From the NCBI GenBank assembly GCA_021323945.1, contig JAJPKA010000020.1:62001-126000 (forward strand): a DNA stretch of 64,000 bases, read 5' to 3'. Origin of the DNA: Pseudomonadota bacterium (GTDB lineage: Bacteria; Desulfobacterota; Binatia; Binatales; Binataceae). The notes beneath the pieces were generated by a model, which saw only the letters and a program-made list of their open reading frames with translations, ran no database searches and had not been told where the DNA came from. Position 1 is the first letter of the stretch, and every line of letters starts with the position of its first letter. Below, piece by piece: positions 53,841 through 62,312 of this stretch. The position numbers and the translations under genes were made by a program.

Positions 53841-55319
53841 TTAAGCTCGCGCGCCTTCTCGGTCCGGACTCTCACTTGCGGGTTGCGCTGGCCTGACCTG
53901 TTCCTCAACCAGGGTACCCTTGAAGAAATCACGATTTGTGCCTGTCCAAAACTCAACCGGATAGGTACAGACAAAGTCACGGAAGTCTTCGGCAGAGATC
54001 AAACCCTCTTCTACCAGCTCATGCGCCTCGACCAGCACCTCCCGCATGTTGGGAACGTCGAAGTGCCCAATATCAGAACCGAACAAAGGCTTGAGCCGTG
54101 CTCCGTAGGGATTCACCCGGGTGTTGAAGGCCCATGCATTTATCGGATCGTCTGCTTCGCAACCAAAATAGAAATTGCGGGTGAACAGCTCGCGAAAGTC
54201 CTCCGGGTGCTGAATGCCGCAGGCCGCATAATCATCGATCATATCTCGGCCACGCGCTGCCCAAGCGGCCGCGAATTCCTCGCCTTCTGATACCGATTGC
54301 CATTGGTCGAGCTTTTCAGCTGCTTCGCGACCGCAATACCTGGCGAACATCTCCCGCAAAAGAGAGCGGTCCAGGTTGGCTGGATTTACCTCGGCCAGAG
54401 CATCGTAGTTTCGCTTTTTCCAGTGACCAATAAGGTCCGCGTAAAGCTGGCAGGCCCAGCCTACGCCTCCTTCAAGAAAGGCAAATTTCAAGTTTGGAAA
54501 TCGTCGGGTAACGCCACCCAGGAACAGAGCCTTGCACACCGCCTCGCCTGCGCTGGCAAAATGACCGATGTGGTTATAGGTGAAATTCGAGGGCGACATG
54601 CGCAAACCAAGGCCCCGTCCCGCGCTATGAAAAGTTGGCGCAAAGCCGAGATCCAGACATTTCTGCCACACCGGATCGTAGTCATACTCACTGTCCAGCC
54701 CCAGGACGTCATACCAAACTGCCGTGCGATGCCCACCGTTTCCGGCATACGCGGGGATCGGCCGTCGAATCAAACTACCCATCACGACGGCCTTAAGCCC
54801 GAGGTTTTTTACGTGCTCCAGCTCGGCGATGGCCTCTGCCGGCGTATTCATTGGAATGGCGGCAGCTGGCGTCAGGCGGTCGGCAAATTCGCGAAAGGTC
54901 TCAGCAATATATAGGTTGAACGCATGGCAGGTTGCCTGACGGATTTCATCGTTCCGAATGGCGTAAATACCGAGTCCTTGAGTGGGATAGAGCACGGCGA
55001 AGTCGAAGCCCAGTTCATCCATCCGCTGATACAATAACCTCGGGATCATGGCGGTGGCCCGATCAAGGGTGTTCCTGGTCGGAAACGGCCACCACGATTG
55101 CTGGGCCCGGCGTTCATTGCGCCGTTGCTCCAATGACATTCTGACAATCCGGCCAACGATCTCGTCGCCCGCTTTCATGCCCTCAACCGCTTTGGTGCCG
55201 GCCACGCGTTGAAGGTACTCAAGCAACAGCGGAAAATATTCGACCCAATGGCCATCGGAATCAATCACGGGATGATTAAGGCTTGCACGGATCTGCGCGG
55301 GATCATGATTGCTCGACAT
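53841..55319 (-). CDS. Amidohydrolase family (amidohydrolase 2 / decarboxylase-like) protein
   Basis: 492 residues from the ATG at 55319, which follows GGAGGG; the open frame continues to 55757 but that part has no family features. HPVIDSDGHWVEYFP matches the first metal-binding strand (D-x-D-G-H, a variant of D-x-H-x-H/D-x-D-S-H), AVLYPTQGL, PTFHSAG (metal or catalytic His) and AFLEGGVGWACQLYADL are typical of the ACMSD-like amidohydrolase_2 group. SDIGHFDVPN gives the late Asp-His. Members act as decarboxylases or hydrolases on aromatic acids; this is a family inference. Confidence 0.9.
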   Translation of the reverse strand: MSSNHDPAQIRASLNHPVIDSDGHWVEYFPLLLEYLQRVAGTKAVEGMKAGDEIVGRIVRMSLEQRRNERRAQQSWWPFPTRNTLDRATAMIPRLLYQRMDELGFDFAVLYPTQGLGIYAIRNDEIRQATCHAFNLYIAETFREFADRLTPAAAIPMNTPAEAIAELEHVKNLGLKAVVMGSLIRRPIPAYAGNGGHRTAVWYDVLGLDSEYDYDPVWQKCLDLGFAPTFHSAGRGLGLRMSPSNFTYNHIGHFASAGEAVCKALFLGGVTRRFPNLKFAFLEGGVGWACQLYADLIGHWKKRNYDALAEVNPANLDRSLLREMFARYCGREAAEKLDQWQSVSEGEEFAAAWAARGRDMIDDYAACGIQHPEDFRELFTRNFYFGCEADDPINAWAFNTRVNPYGARLKPLFGSDIGHFDVPNMREVLVEAHELVEEGLISAEDFRDFVCTYPVEFWTGTNRDFFKGTLVEEQVRPAQPASESPDREGARA

Positions 55320-55750
55320 CACAGCCCTCCGCTGGGCGCGATTGCGCTTGTCTCTAGCAAGCACTAGCGACGGCCGGTCAGGAATGTCAAGGCTTGCGGT
55401 CCCTCTCGCCCCGAACTGAAAGCTGCCGGCTCGACTTTGCGCCATGCGCAAACCCTGATGCTTCACCGCTTCAGACGCTTGCCGACTGGATCGCGGCCTT
55501 TTATTCGCAAAAAAATCAGGAGCACCCTCGAATAGTCTGGAGTCGGAATTCGTCTTTTGGGCAAAGATGGGGAGCAGGCCGGGCCGCCAGGCATTTGAGA
55601 GAAGGGTTTTGAACTTGTTATAAGCGAAGTCCTGTATTTCGCGCCGGGAGCGCAAGCGAGCGGAGAATGTTATGCGCGCTGGCGTACCCTTTCCCCTGCC
55701 TGACAACCTCGGCTTGGCTTCCGGCCCGGCGTAACCCTGGAGGACGGGAA
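55320..55750. other. Divergent region between amidohydrolase and SnoaL-like genes
   Basis: Carries the promoters of both divergent genes. No clear promoter motifs were recognised. Open frames run into it from both sides but lack family similarity. Confidence 0.4.
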
Positions 55751-56176
55751 ATGACATCTGAACTGGAAGACAAAGAGGCGATTCGCGACTTGATGTCAGC
55801 TTATTGCTTCCACGTCGATAATGGCGATTTCGAACAATTCGCGGGACTGTTCACCGAAGACGCCGTCTTCGAGGCTGGACCGTTTGGCAAGCTTCAGGGA
55901 CGCCGCGCCATATACGATTTCATCAATGCGCAAGTTCCCCGCCCCGGCGAAGGGCCGGCGCGCAAACACTGCACGCTTAATCACATCATCCGGATCAACG
56001 GCACCGAGGCGCGAGCCGACAGTTATATCGTAGTCCTACGCGAATCGACTGCCGGCATAATAGCGTCACTGGCCGGCCGCTACGAAGATCTGTTGGTCAA
56101 GCAGGGCGATGAATGGCGTTTTAAAGTGCGTCGGGTGCATTTTGACATATCCGGCGACCTAGGACTGAAGCATTAA
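55751..56176 (+). CDS. SnoaL-like/NTF2-fold protein
   Basis: 141 residues. EDKEAIRDLMSAYCFHVDNGDFEQFAGLFTEDAVFEAGPFGKLQGRRAIYDFI is the classic NTF2-like cone opening seen in SnoaL, ring-hydroxylating dioxygenase small subunits and steroid isomerases. HCTLNHIIRINGTEARADSYIVV and GRYEDLLVKQGDEWRFKVRRVHFD follow. ATG at 55751 has GGAGGACGGG just upstream. Likely catalyses or binds a small aromatic or polyketide-like molecule; substrate unknown. Confidence 0.9.
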   Translation: MTSELEDKEAIRDLMSAYCFHVDNGDFEQFAGLFTEDAVFEAGPFGKLQGRRAIYDFINAQVPRPGEGPARKHCTLNHIIRINGTEARADSYIVVLRESTAGIIASLAGRYEDLLVKQGDEWRFKVRRVHFDISGDLGLKH

Positions 56177-56188
56177 CCGTGCTTGCCC

Positions 56189-58606
56189 TTAACCGCGAGC
56201 TGCGGCCCTATCACTCCGCGGCTGTACGCGCTCGTAACGCCCGATGAATGCCGGATGCTGCCAAGCAATAAATGCGGGCAGAATTAGCACGCCAGCAATC
56301 ATGTTTGTCGCCATTAGAAAAATCAGCAGCACACTCATCTCATTGTGAAACAGCAGGGGAGAGAAGGCCCACGGTACAATTCCGCCTATCATGACCGCGA
56401 ATGTGCTGAAGACCGCGGCTCCTGTGGTCCGCAAGGCGGTCGAAATCGCCTCATCAATTGATGCTCCATTAAGCACTTCATCCTCGATGCGGGCAACTGT
56501 GTATATACCGTAATCGACCCCCAACCCAATACCGAGGGAAATTACCGGGATAGTATCAATCGTGAGCCCAATACCTCGGGCGTTCATGTAAACAAAGGCA
56601 CCGAAATTGGCCATCACGCAAGAAACAATGAATAGAACTCCAGCAATGAAAGAGCGAAAGATAAAAGCGCAGCACAGGTAGATAACCAATAGCACGAAAG
56701 TGATATTGATGAAGTCGAGTCTTTTAAGGACGTCGTTGGCTGCCAGATAAAGGCCGGCTGCCCCACCAAGGTAGCTGATCCTGACTTTGTTCAAAGCGAT
56801 GTCGGGCTCAACCCGCTGATTAATGAAGGTTTGGATGTCGCTGCGAAGATTATTGAGCCGAGTATAGGTGTGGTCCGGTAAGAGCAACCTCATGCAGGCG
56901 CTGGTCATCTTCGGAGAGAAAGCGAAAAAGCGTTCGATTTCTCCCGGCGCCGTGCCGGCCAAGAACATGTACCAAAGATTGCCGCCCAGTTCCGTTCCGC
57001 CAGGAATGCTGCGGTATTTGGGGAAGCTGTAGTGAAAGAGCTGATTGAGCGGCTCGATCGCGATATTGGCAAACGAGACTGTGCCGGCCACGTCACCTCT
57101 GCGCGTGAGATATGCTCCCAAGTCATCTTGCATGCGCAATACTTCTGGACCGATACTCGATTGAGGGTCTGGATAGTTCGGAGTACTTAAGACGATCCAG
57201 CCCTCGTCGGTGGGGAAAAAGCGGCTGACCATTGCGATATCACGATTGACTTTCGATTCGGGGCGATACAGCGGAGTTCCCGGTGTCTCGTAGCCGATGC
57301 GCGCATGCAATCCCGAGATGATACCCCATAAAATAAACAGGGCGCCGCCAGCCAATAGCCCACCCCGCACCGGGCCCGGTGTTACCGGTACATTCAACAG
57401 CCATTCGATTGGGCTTGACCAAAACCCGCTCTTGAGTCGTCGCAAGGGTAGTCGTCGCGGTCTGATTCGAGGTCGCGGCAAGTAACTCATGAAGATTGGC
57501 TGAAATACAAAAACCATCAGCAGACTTGACGCGAGCCAGACGGCACCACCAAGACCGATCTCCTTTAGCACCGGAATTCCGCCGAAGGAGATGAAGACGA
57601 TGCCCGCGATATCCGCCAGAATCGAGAGCAACCCCGGCGGTAACATGACGTCCGTTGTGGTTGCGCATGCGAGCAGCTTGTTATCGAGACGGTCGAGTTC
57701 GTCATAATAGCGGCCTTGCCACTGAATGCCGTGACTGAGGTCGCGAGCGGTCAGAATAAAAGGGATGACCAACATTACGGGATCGAAGTTGTAACGCATG
57801 ATACTGACGAAGCCGAGGCCCCACAGCGCCGAAAACGAACCCGTCACAATCGGTGCCCACCAGCTGCTGCGTCGCCCTAGGCTCAGATATAAGATAAGCA
57901 GCATCAGCGCGATGGAACTGAAGAAAATCACTGTGATGCGCGGCAAGTAGTAATAACCCCATCCTGAGATAACTGGCTGTCCAACGATGTAAAGTTGAGT
58001 TTCGCTGTCGGTAAACTGTCGGACCAGTCTCTGCAGGTCGTCAAACAATTCCCGGTAGTCGAGCCGGTCCTCATTGAAGCTAGCGGTGACCAGCGCCCCT
58101 TTATTATCAGCGGTGATCAAACCCGCTACTTGCTCGAAATGAGCGGCGACATTAGCACGGAGCTGCGACAGAGCCTCCGCCGTTCGCGGTACCTTGGGAT
58201 ACATGAAATTGGTTGAAATTATCGCGCCAGGTATGACCTTGGGAAACGCAACTCGATACGAGGCGAGCGAAAAGATTTCGTTGTGGTCAACGCCGGGAAG
58301 GATATTTACCGCTCCCGTGAGTTCCTGAATCTTGGTCAGGGTCCGCACCGTATAGATGTCTCCGTGCCGTACGCGAAGCAGCAGCATCAGAGTTTGTGCC
58401 CCACCATAGCGGTACTGATACTTGCGGTAGAGCAGCGTATCGGGATGATCCGCGGGGAAGAAATTCTCAAACTTGGTCGCGATCTGGACACGCGCCGCCC
58501 AAAAAGCCATTACCAGCGTTACCGCGATCAGAACGCTGCCAATAATTGCGCGGTATCGTAGGATGTATCTGCCCGGCCGCCAAGTTTCAAACCCATCCGT
58601 GGGCAT
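56189..58606 (-). CDS. MMPL/RND-superfamily exporter
   Basis: 805 residues with about 12 membrane segments and two periplasmic loops (about 50-200 and 420-600). Each half contains a relay-type Asp in the TM4-equivalent helix: FILTARDLSHGIQ and SLGIGLGVDYGIYTVARIEDE. It is a single-polypeptide transporter of the MMPL/HpnN/predicted-sterol-carrier type; the cargo, often lipid or hydrophobic, is unknown. ATG at 58606 follows GGGAG; the frame open to 58633 is not needed. Convergent with the SnoaL-like gene. Confidence 0.93.
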   Translation of the reverse strand: MPTDGFETWRPGRYILRYRAIIGSVLIAVTLVMAFWAARVQIATKFENFFPADHPDTLLYRKYQYRYGGAQTLMLLLRVRHGDIYTVRTLTKIQELTGAVNILPGVDHNEIFSLASYRVAFPKVIPGAIISTNFMYPKVPRTAEALSQLRANVAAHFEQVAGLITADNKGALVTASFNEDRLDYRELFDDLQRLVRQFTDSETQLYIVGQPVISGWGYYYLPRITVIFFSSIALMLLILYLSLGRRSSWWAPIVTGSFSALWGLGFVSIMRYNFDPVMLVIPFILTARDLSHGIQWQGRYYDELDRLDNKLLACATTTDVMLPPGLLSILADIAGIVFISFGGIPVLKEIGLGGAVWLASSLLMVFVFQPIFMSYLPRPRIRPRRLPLRRLKSGFWSSPIEWLLNVPVTPGPVRGGLLAGGALFILWGIISGLHARIGYETPGTPLYRPESKVNRDIAMVSRFFPTDEGWIVLSTPNYPDPQSSIGPEVLRMQDDLGAYLTRRGDVAGTVSFANIAIEPLNQLFHYSFPKYRSIPGGTELGGNLWYMFLAGTAPGEIERFFAFSPKMTSACMRLLLPDHTYTRLNNLRSDIQTFINQRVEPDIALNKVRISYLGGAAGLYLAANDVLKRLDFINITFVLLVIYLCCAFIFRSFIAGVLFIVSCVMANFGAFVYMNARGIGLTIDTIPVISLGIGLGVDYGIYTVARIEDEVLNGASIDEAISTALRTTGAAVFSTFAVMIGGIVPWAFSPLLFHNEMSVLLIFLMATNMIAGVLILPAFIAWQHPAFIGRYERVQPRSDRAAARG

Positions 58607-59026
58607 TGCTCTATCTCCCACTAAGTCTCGCAAGCCGATGCAAAGGGTCCCCAGTTTCGCATCGGAGCGTTGTCTAAAATCACACGCCGCGCAACTCTAG
58701 CAAAGGGCACTCGCCAAAGCACAAGTGGCGAAAAACAGGGACAAACGACTCTCTATATGCCCCTCAGCTTCCTAAAGTCGTCGTGGCTGTTAGTCCGGTG
58801 TGCACGAAATGAAATTCGATTTGACAGCACTTCATTTGACCGCTGTTTGATGTTCTCGCGATGAAAGTTCGATTCCCGCCGTCTTACCATGAAAATTGGC
58901 GACACTTGTGCATTCGATATACGCGGTTATAAGTGTACAGCACAGCTGCGTTCGAACCCTGGCAGAACCAAAAAACGTTAAGCCGGGCGGATCAACCTCG
59001 CTTTCGCGATAAGATGTCCCTTTAAG
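58607..59026. other. Intergenic region
   Basis: Divergent gap between the MMPL gene and the small membrane-protein gene. A TTGACA box lies near 58820 but lacks a clear -10 at the right distance. No gene seen. Confidence 0.4.
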
Positions 59027-59506
59027 ATGAATCAGCGGATGCCGTTAGTGTACCGTTTGCGCATGGCTCTTGGTCTTTTGGGCGGTGGAACACTCGCTCT
59101 GGGGACCTATGTCCCGCTTGTCCATATCCCCATTGTCGGCACTATAAGTTATTTACATCATCCCGGTGATTTCACTTCTTGCGCAATCGGGTCAGTGGTA
59201 ATCCTGATCGCAGCGATGGTGTCAGTCGTCGGTGCTGCTCTGCGTCGCTTCAGAGTCTTGTGGCTGGCTGGAGCTGCAGCGATTGTTCAAATCATCGTCA
59301 CTGTCGAAACTATTCGGCACACTACTGCCGAAGTATTGGCTAAGACCAATCAGCCCGAGCTGGTCGACCCCGGCCTGATGTGGGCCGCCGCTGCACTACA
59401 GCGTGCTCACATCGAATGGGGTGTTGGATTGATCGCCGCTGGCTCCGCCCTCGTTTTGAGCGCTGCCGCGTTGGAGTTCGCACCAGTTCGCCAGCAGCGA
59501 GACTGA
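59027..59506 (+). CDS. Four-TM membrane protein of unknown function
   Basis: 159 residues with about four hydrophobic segments: LGLLGGGTLALGTYVPLV, CAIGSVVILIAAMVSVVGAAL, VLWLAGAAAIVQIIVTVE and WGVGLIAAGSALVLSAAALEFAP. It is predicted to sit in the inner membrane. No family recognised. The ATG has no strong ribosome site; upstream is ...TTTAAG. Convergent with the nitrile hydratase operon. Confidence 0.75.
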   Translation: MNQRMPLVYRLRMALGLLGGGTLALGTYVPLVHIPIVGTISYLHHPGDFTSCAIGSVVILIAAMVSVVGAALRRFRVLWLAGAAAIVQIIVTVETIRHTTAEVLAKTNQPELVDPGLMWAAAALQRAHIEWGVGLIAAGSALVLSAAALEFAPVRQQRD

Positions 59507-59664
59507 CGAAGAAATGGTCGTATCCGCGACAAAATGGTGGGGACAATGAAGCCACGCCCTGCGTAAGGCTGCTGGCTCGCTTGCTGGGTCATGCAGTACT
59601 GCGGCAACCTGGTCAAGCTTGAGAGTCGCGGATCGGAACCAGGAACAAAGTCAGTTGGAATCAA

Positions 59665-60045
59665 TTATGAAGGCTTGTCTGCCTGCTCCATTTTGATCTT
59701 TTGCGCGATCTCAGTGGTGGCGCAGATGCCTTTATCCACCAGTAAGTGTTCGAGGGCAGCGAGGAAATGCTCGTAATAGTCGTTTCTTCTCTCTCCCGAG
59801 ACTGCTCCTGCCGCCTGCGCGTCGGCTGCTGCTATTTCCGCAATTAGTCGCTCGCGGAATTCATTCCATTCGAAATATCCTTGCTCACAAAGCACGACGG
59901 CCAGCCCAAAAATTCGGCTCTGCCATGGCTCCTCAAAGACGGGTTCGCCGTTGCGGCGTGGAATCGCAGCGGGACCGCTGGTGTCAAGAGCAACCCTGCC
60001 AGCAAGCGCTCTGGCATTGGCAGTCAAGCTCTGGTCATTAGCCAT
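59665..60045 (-). CDS. Nitrile hydratase accessory protein
   Basis: 126 residues. NGEPVFEEPWQSRIFGLAVVLCEQGYFEWNEFRERLIAEI resembles the N-terminal helical part of the beta subunit (PVFHEPWERRVFGMAL), the recognised feature of the TIGR03889-type activator/metal-loading proteins. It follows the alpha gene on the same strand with a 12-base gap. In cobalt-type systems such beta-like proteins help insert cobalt into alpha. Confidence 0.86.
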   Translation of the reverse strand: MANDQSLTANARALAGRVALDTSGPAAIPRRNGEPVFEEPWQSRIFGLAVVLCEQGYFEWNEFRERLIAEIAAADAQAAGAVSGERRNDYYEHFLAALEHLLVDKGICATTEIAQKIKMEQADKPS

Positions 60046-60057
60046 GGTAACCTCTCA

Positions 60058-60675
60058 CTACGGCAGCTTGACAAGACCCACACCTACTAGCGCATCCCGC
60101 GTCACCAGTGAGGCGAGCTGTGCTTCACTCAGTTTCGCCGATCCTGGCGGTCGCTGGGGCAGCACCATGTAGCGAATTTCAGCGCTGCTGTCCCAAACGC
60201 GAATTTCCACCGAGTCCGGCAGATCGAGGCCGAACTCGTGTAGCACGGCACGAGGTTCGCGCACAATGCGCGACCGATACGCCAGCGACTTGTACCAAGC
60301 CGGCGGCAGGCCCAGTATCGGCCAAGGATAACACGAGCAAAGCGTGCAACATATGACGTTGTGCACCCGAGGGGTGTTCTCTACCACCACCATGTGCTCG
60401 CCTTGCATTCCGCCGAAGCCGAGTTCAGCAATTGCTGACGTGCCATCCCGAAGTAATCGCCGTTTGTATTCAGGATCACACCATGCGCGAGCCACCACCT
60501 TCGCACCGTTAAGTGGCCCCACTTCGTTCTCATATATTTCGACCACCCGGTCGATAGCATCGCTGGCGAGCAGACCCTTTTCGACCAATAAGGACTCGAT
60601 AGCTTTGGTTCGCAGTGCCGGCCCAGACAAAGAACGCGGATGATGATGCCCTTGCCGTGACTCCTGTTTGCTCAT
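60058..60675 (-). CDS. nthA: Nitrile hydratase alpha subunit, cobalt-type
   Basis: 205 residues; catalytic subunit of nitrile hydratase, which turns nitriles into amides. The metal claw C-T-L-C-S-C is at 110-115; Thr after the first Cys indicates the cobalt-binding type (iron forms have Ser). [15 protein letters not shown] and [31 protein letters not shown] match well. An extra Cys (C109) precedes the claw. The ATG follows AGGAGTGTT. Thiocyanate hydrolase gamma subunits are related but this matches NHase more closely. Confidence 0.96.
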   Translation of the reverse strand: MSKQESRQGHHHPRSLSGPALRTKAIESLLVEKGLLASDAIDRVVEIYENEVGPLNGAKVVARAWCDPEYKRRLLRDGTSAIAELGFGGMQGEHMVVVENTPRVHNVICCTLCSCYPWPILGLPPAWYKSLAYRSRIVREPRAVLHEFGLDLPDSVEIRVWDSSAEIRYMVLPQRPPGSAKLSEAQLASLVTRDALVGVGLVKLP

Positions 60676-60890
60676 AACACACTCCTGACGTTCTGCTTAG
60701 CCAGGTTTACGCGCGCGCTATTGTCATTCCTCGAGGCTCGTCTTTCTGCTTCGTCGCTCGCTGTGAGCAGTAGAACAAAACGACTACCGGCGAGTCCAAA
60801 CGTCCGCCGTTCGGACGACTCGGCTATTCTGCAACCCAGTACCCCGCCTTCGAGTGCGTTTCGACGCATTTCTTCTTGGAATCGGTTCAA
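60672..60890 (-). CDS. Doubtful small ORF between nthB and nthA
   Basis: 72-codon frame that overlaps both neighbours by four bases: TTGA with the nthB stop and ATGA with the nthA start. The product is Arg-rich with no recognised family. Third-position GC is near half, not clearly higher as expected for a coding frame, and the start is TTG, so the frame may be accidental. Kept because of the symmetrical overlaps. Confidence 0.3.
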   Translation of the reverse strand: MNRFQEEMRRNALEGGVLGCRIAESSERRTFGLAGSRFVLLLTASDEAERRASRNDNSARVNLAKQNVRSVL

Positions 60891-61570
60891 GCCTTGTCAG
60901 GTTCGAGGTAGCTTTCCCAGAGATCGAGGTGCACGTGGGCTTTTACCTGCGCAGTGTCGCCCCACAATTGCCGCGCTGAGATACGGACTGTGTACAGGTG
61001 CTGAGGATTCTCGCCCAGTCCATGCGCATTGGAGTCGGGGAAAACGTGTGCGCCATGATGCGCTACGATGACTCCGCGCTTGCCACGCGCATAGCGTGGC
61101 AGGCGGGTGTGGCCGCGCGGATTGAGGTTGCGCGTGATTATCTTGTCGCCAATCGCGAAGCGAGGCTTGTGCCGAACCCGCCGTAAAGTCGGTCTTCCCG
61201 TCCGCAGGGCATGAGCGATTTGCCGCGTTCGTTCCGGATCTTCTAAACGAGGGACAGGCTGCTCGGGATCCGTGGTGAACAGCTTGATTCGGTCAGCGAT
61301 CTCGTCGCGGCTGAGCAGGCCAGCCTCGATTGCAGCATTCTCGATCCGGGCCAGCCACCGCTCGTAGTAGCTCGAAGACAGGTACTGGAGCGGATCGAGC
61401 CGCTCCAGTTCGTGACGGAGAGCATCAAGCGATTTTGGCGGCACTCCGGCACCCGTAAGCGCCATCCCAAAAACCCTGCGCTCCCATGGCTCATGGAAGA
61501 CAGGCTCGTTGGCCTCATATTCGATACGGCCAAAGCCGTCCATTCCACCGACGTCATGTACCCCGTTCAA
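60887..61570 (-). CDS. nthB: Nitrile hydratase beta subunit
   Basis: 227 residues, first in the operon. MNGVHDVGGMDGFGRIEYEANEPVFHEPWERRVFGMAL is the characteristic start, and FAIGDKIITRNLNPRGHTRLPRYARGKRGVIVAHHGAHVFPDSNAHGLGENPQHLYTVRISARQLWG is the C-terminal SH3-like barrel. Beta-alpha-accessory order is the pattern of cobalt-type operons. No amidase gene is in the window, so the amide product would be handled elsewhere. Confidence 0.96.
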   Translation of the reverse strand: MNGVHDVGGMDGFGRIEYEANEPVFHEPWERRVFGMALTGAGVPPKSLDALRHELERLDPLQYLSSSYYERWLARIENAAIEAGLLSRDEIADRIKLFTTDPEQPVPRLEDPERTRQIAHALRTGRPTLRRVRHKPRFAIGDKIITRNLNPRGHTRLPRYARGKRGVIVAHHGAHVFPDSNAHGLGENPQHLYTVRISARQLWGDTAQVKAHVHLDLWESYLEPDKA

Positions 61571-62312
61571 AGCGCCGCCTCGCTAATTCTTGCCATATCT
61601 TTTGTTCAGGATTGTCGCAACCAACCAGACTTGGCAAAGCCTACTATCAAAAAGACACGCTGGGCCAGAATTGCTGTAAAGCCACGCCGTATACAAGTGA
61701 TGCACATCGAGCAGACAGACTCTCCTTCGCTTCCAAGATTTACCGGCCTGTCGCTGTTCGGATTTCAATTTGTCTTTCTATGGTTCAGTTGCAGCATGGG
61801 CAACCGTTAAATCGCAGCCTGTTGCTGAGCAATGGGGCAGGATGCTGCGCCCCTGTGTCTGAGCTTAGCTCTCGTTTCTGTAACTGGAAGCGTTGCAGAC
61901 GCCGCTTTCGAGATTTCGATATCGAGCACTGAAGGAATATCGCCACACTGGCGCAACGAGTCACTTTCCGGGATCTCAATTATCGGAATGCCAGCTCTTA
62001 ACATTCGGCTGGGTGACGGCATAATGAGCGAAATTGCAGCTGCGAGCTCAGTGGCACAGTGAGCTGGGCCTTGGCGCATTTCCGGCGCAGCCGTTTGGCC
62101 GTCATATCTTAATCTCGGTTGAACCATTTAGGCCGGGCTGATGCCAATTTGACAAGGACTGGCACTTGCGGCTCGTAAATCTATGCCCTGCTTTACTATG
62201 ACGAAGACCTATCTAAAGCTAACCGCATAGAGCCGAAAATTTCAGCGACACTATTTGGAGAAGGCATTTCACTAGATGTTTTTCAGTCGGTATCGCCGTG
62301 GAGAGCGAGCAA
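61571..62312. other. Long divergent region between nthB and the acyl-CoA dehydrogenase
   Basis: About 740 bases that should hold both promoters. Short frames at 61807-62127 (-) and 61832-62062 (+) overlap each other and lack ribosome sites or family features. No sigma-54 or riboswitch pattern was recognised. Confidence 0.45.

Noticed and set aside
55320-55757. N-terminal extension of the amidohydrolase
   Set aside because: A good ribosome site precedes the ATG at 55319 and the extension has no family similarity.
58865-58885. TTCGATTCCC resembling a tRNA T-arm
   Set aside because: The flanking bases do not pair, and no other arms are present.
61832-62062. Open frame upstream of the acyl-CoA dehydrogenase
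   Set aside because: It overlaps an opposite frame at 61807-62127; neither has a ribosome site or family similarity.
61571-62312. Sigma-54 promoter-like TGGCAC boxes
   Set aside because: TGGCAC occurs, but no TTGC follows at the needed distance.
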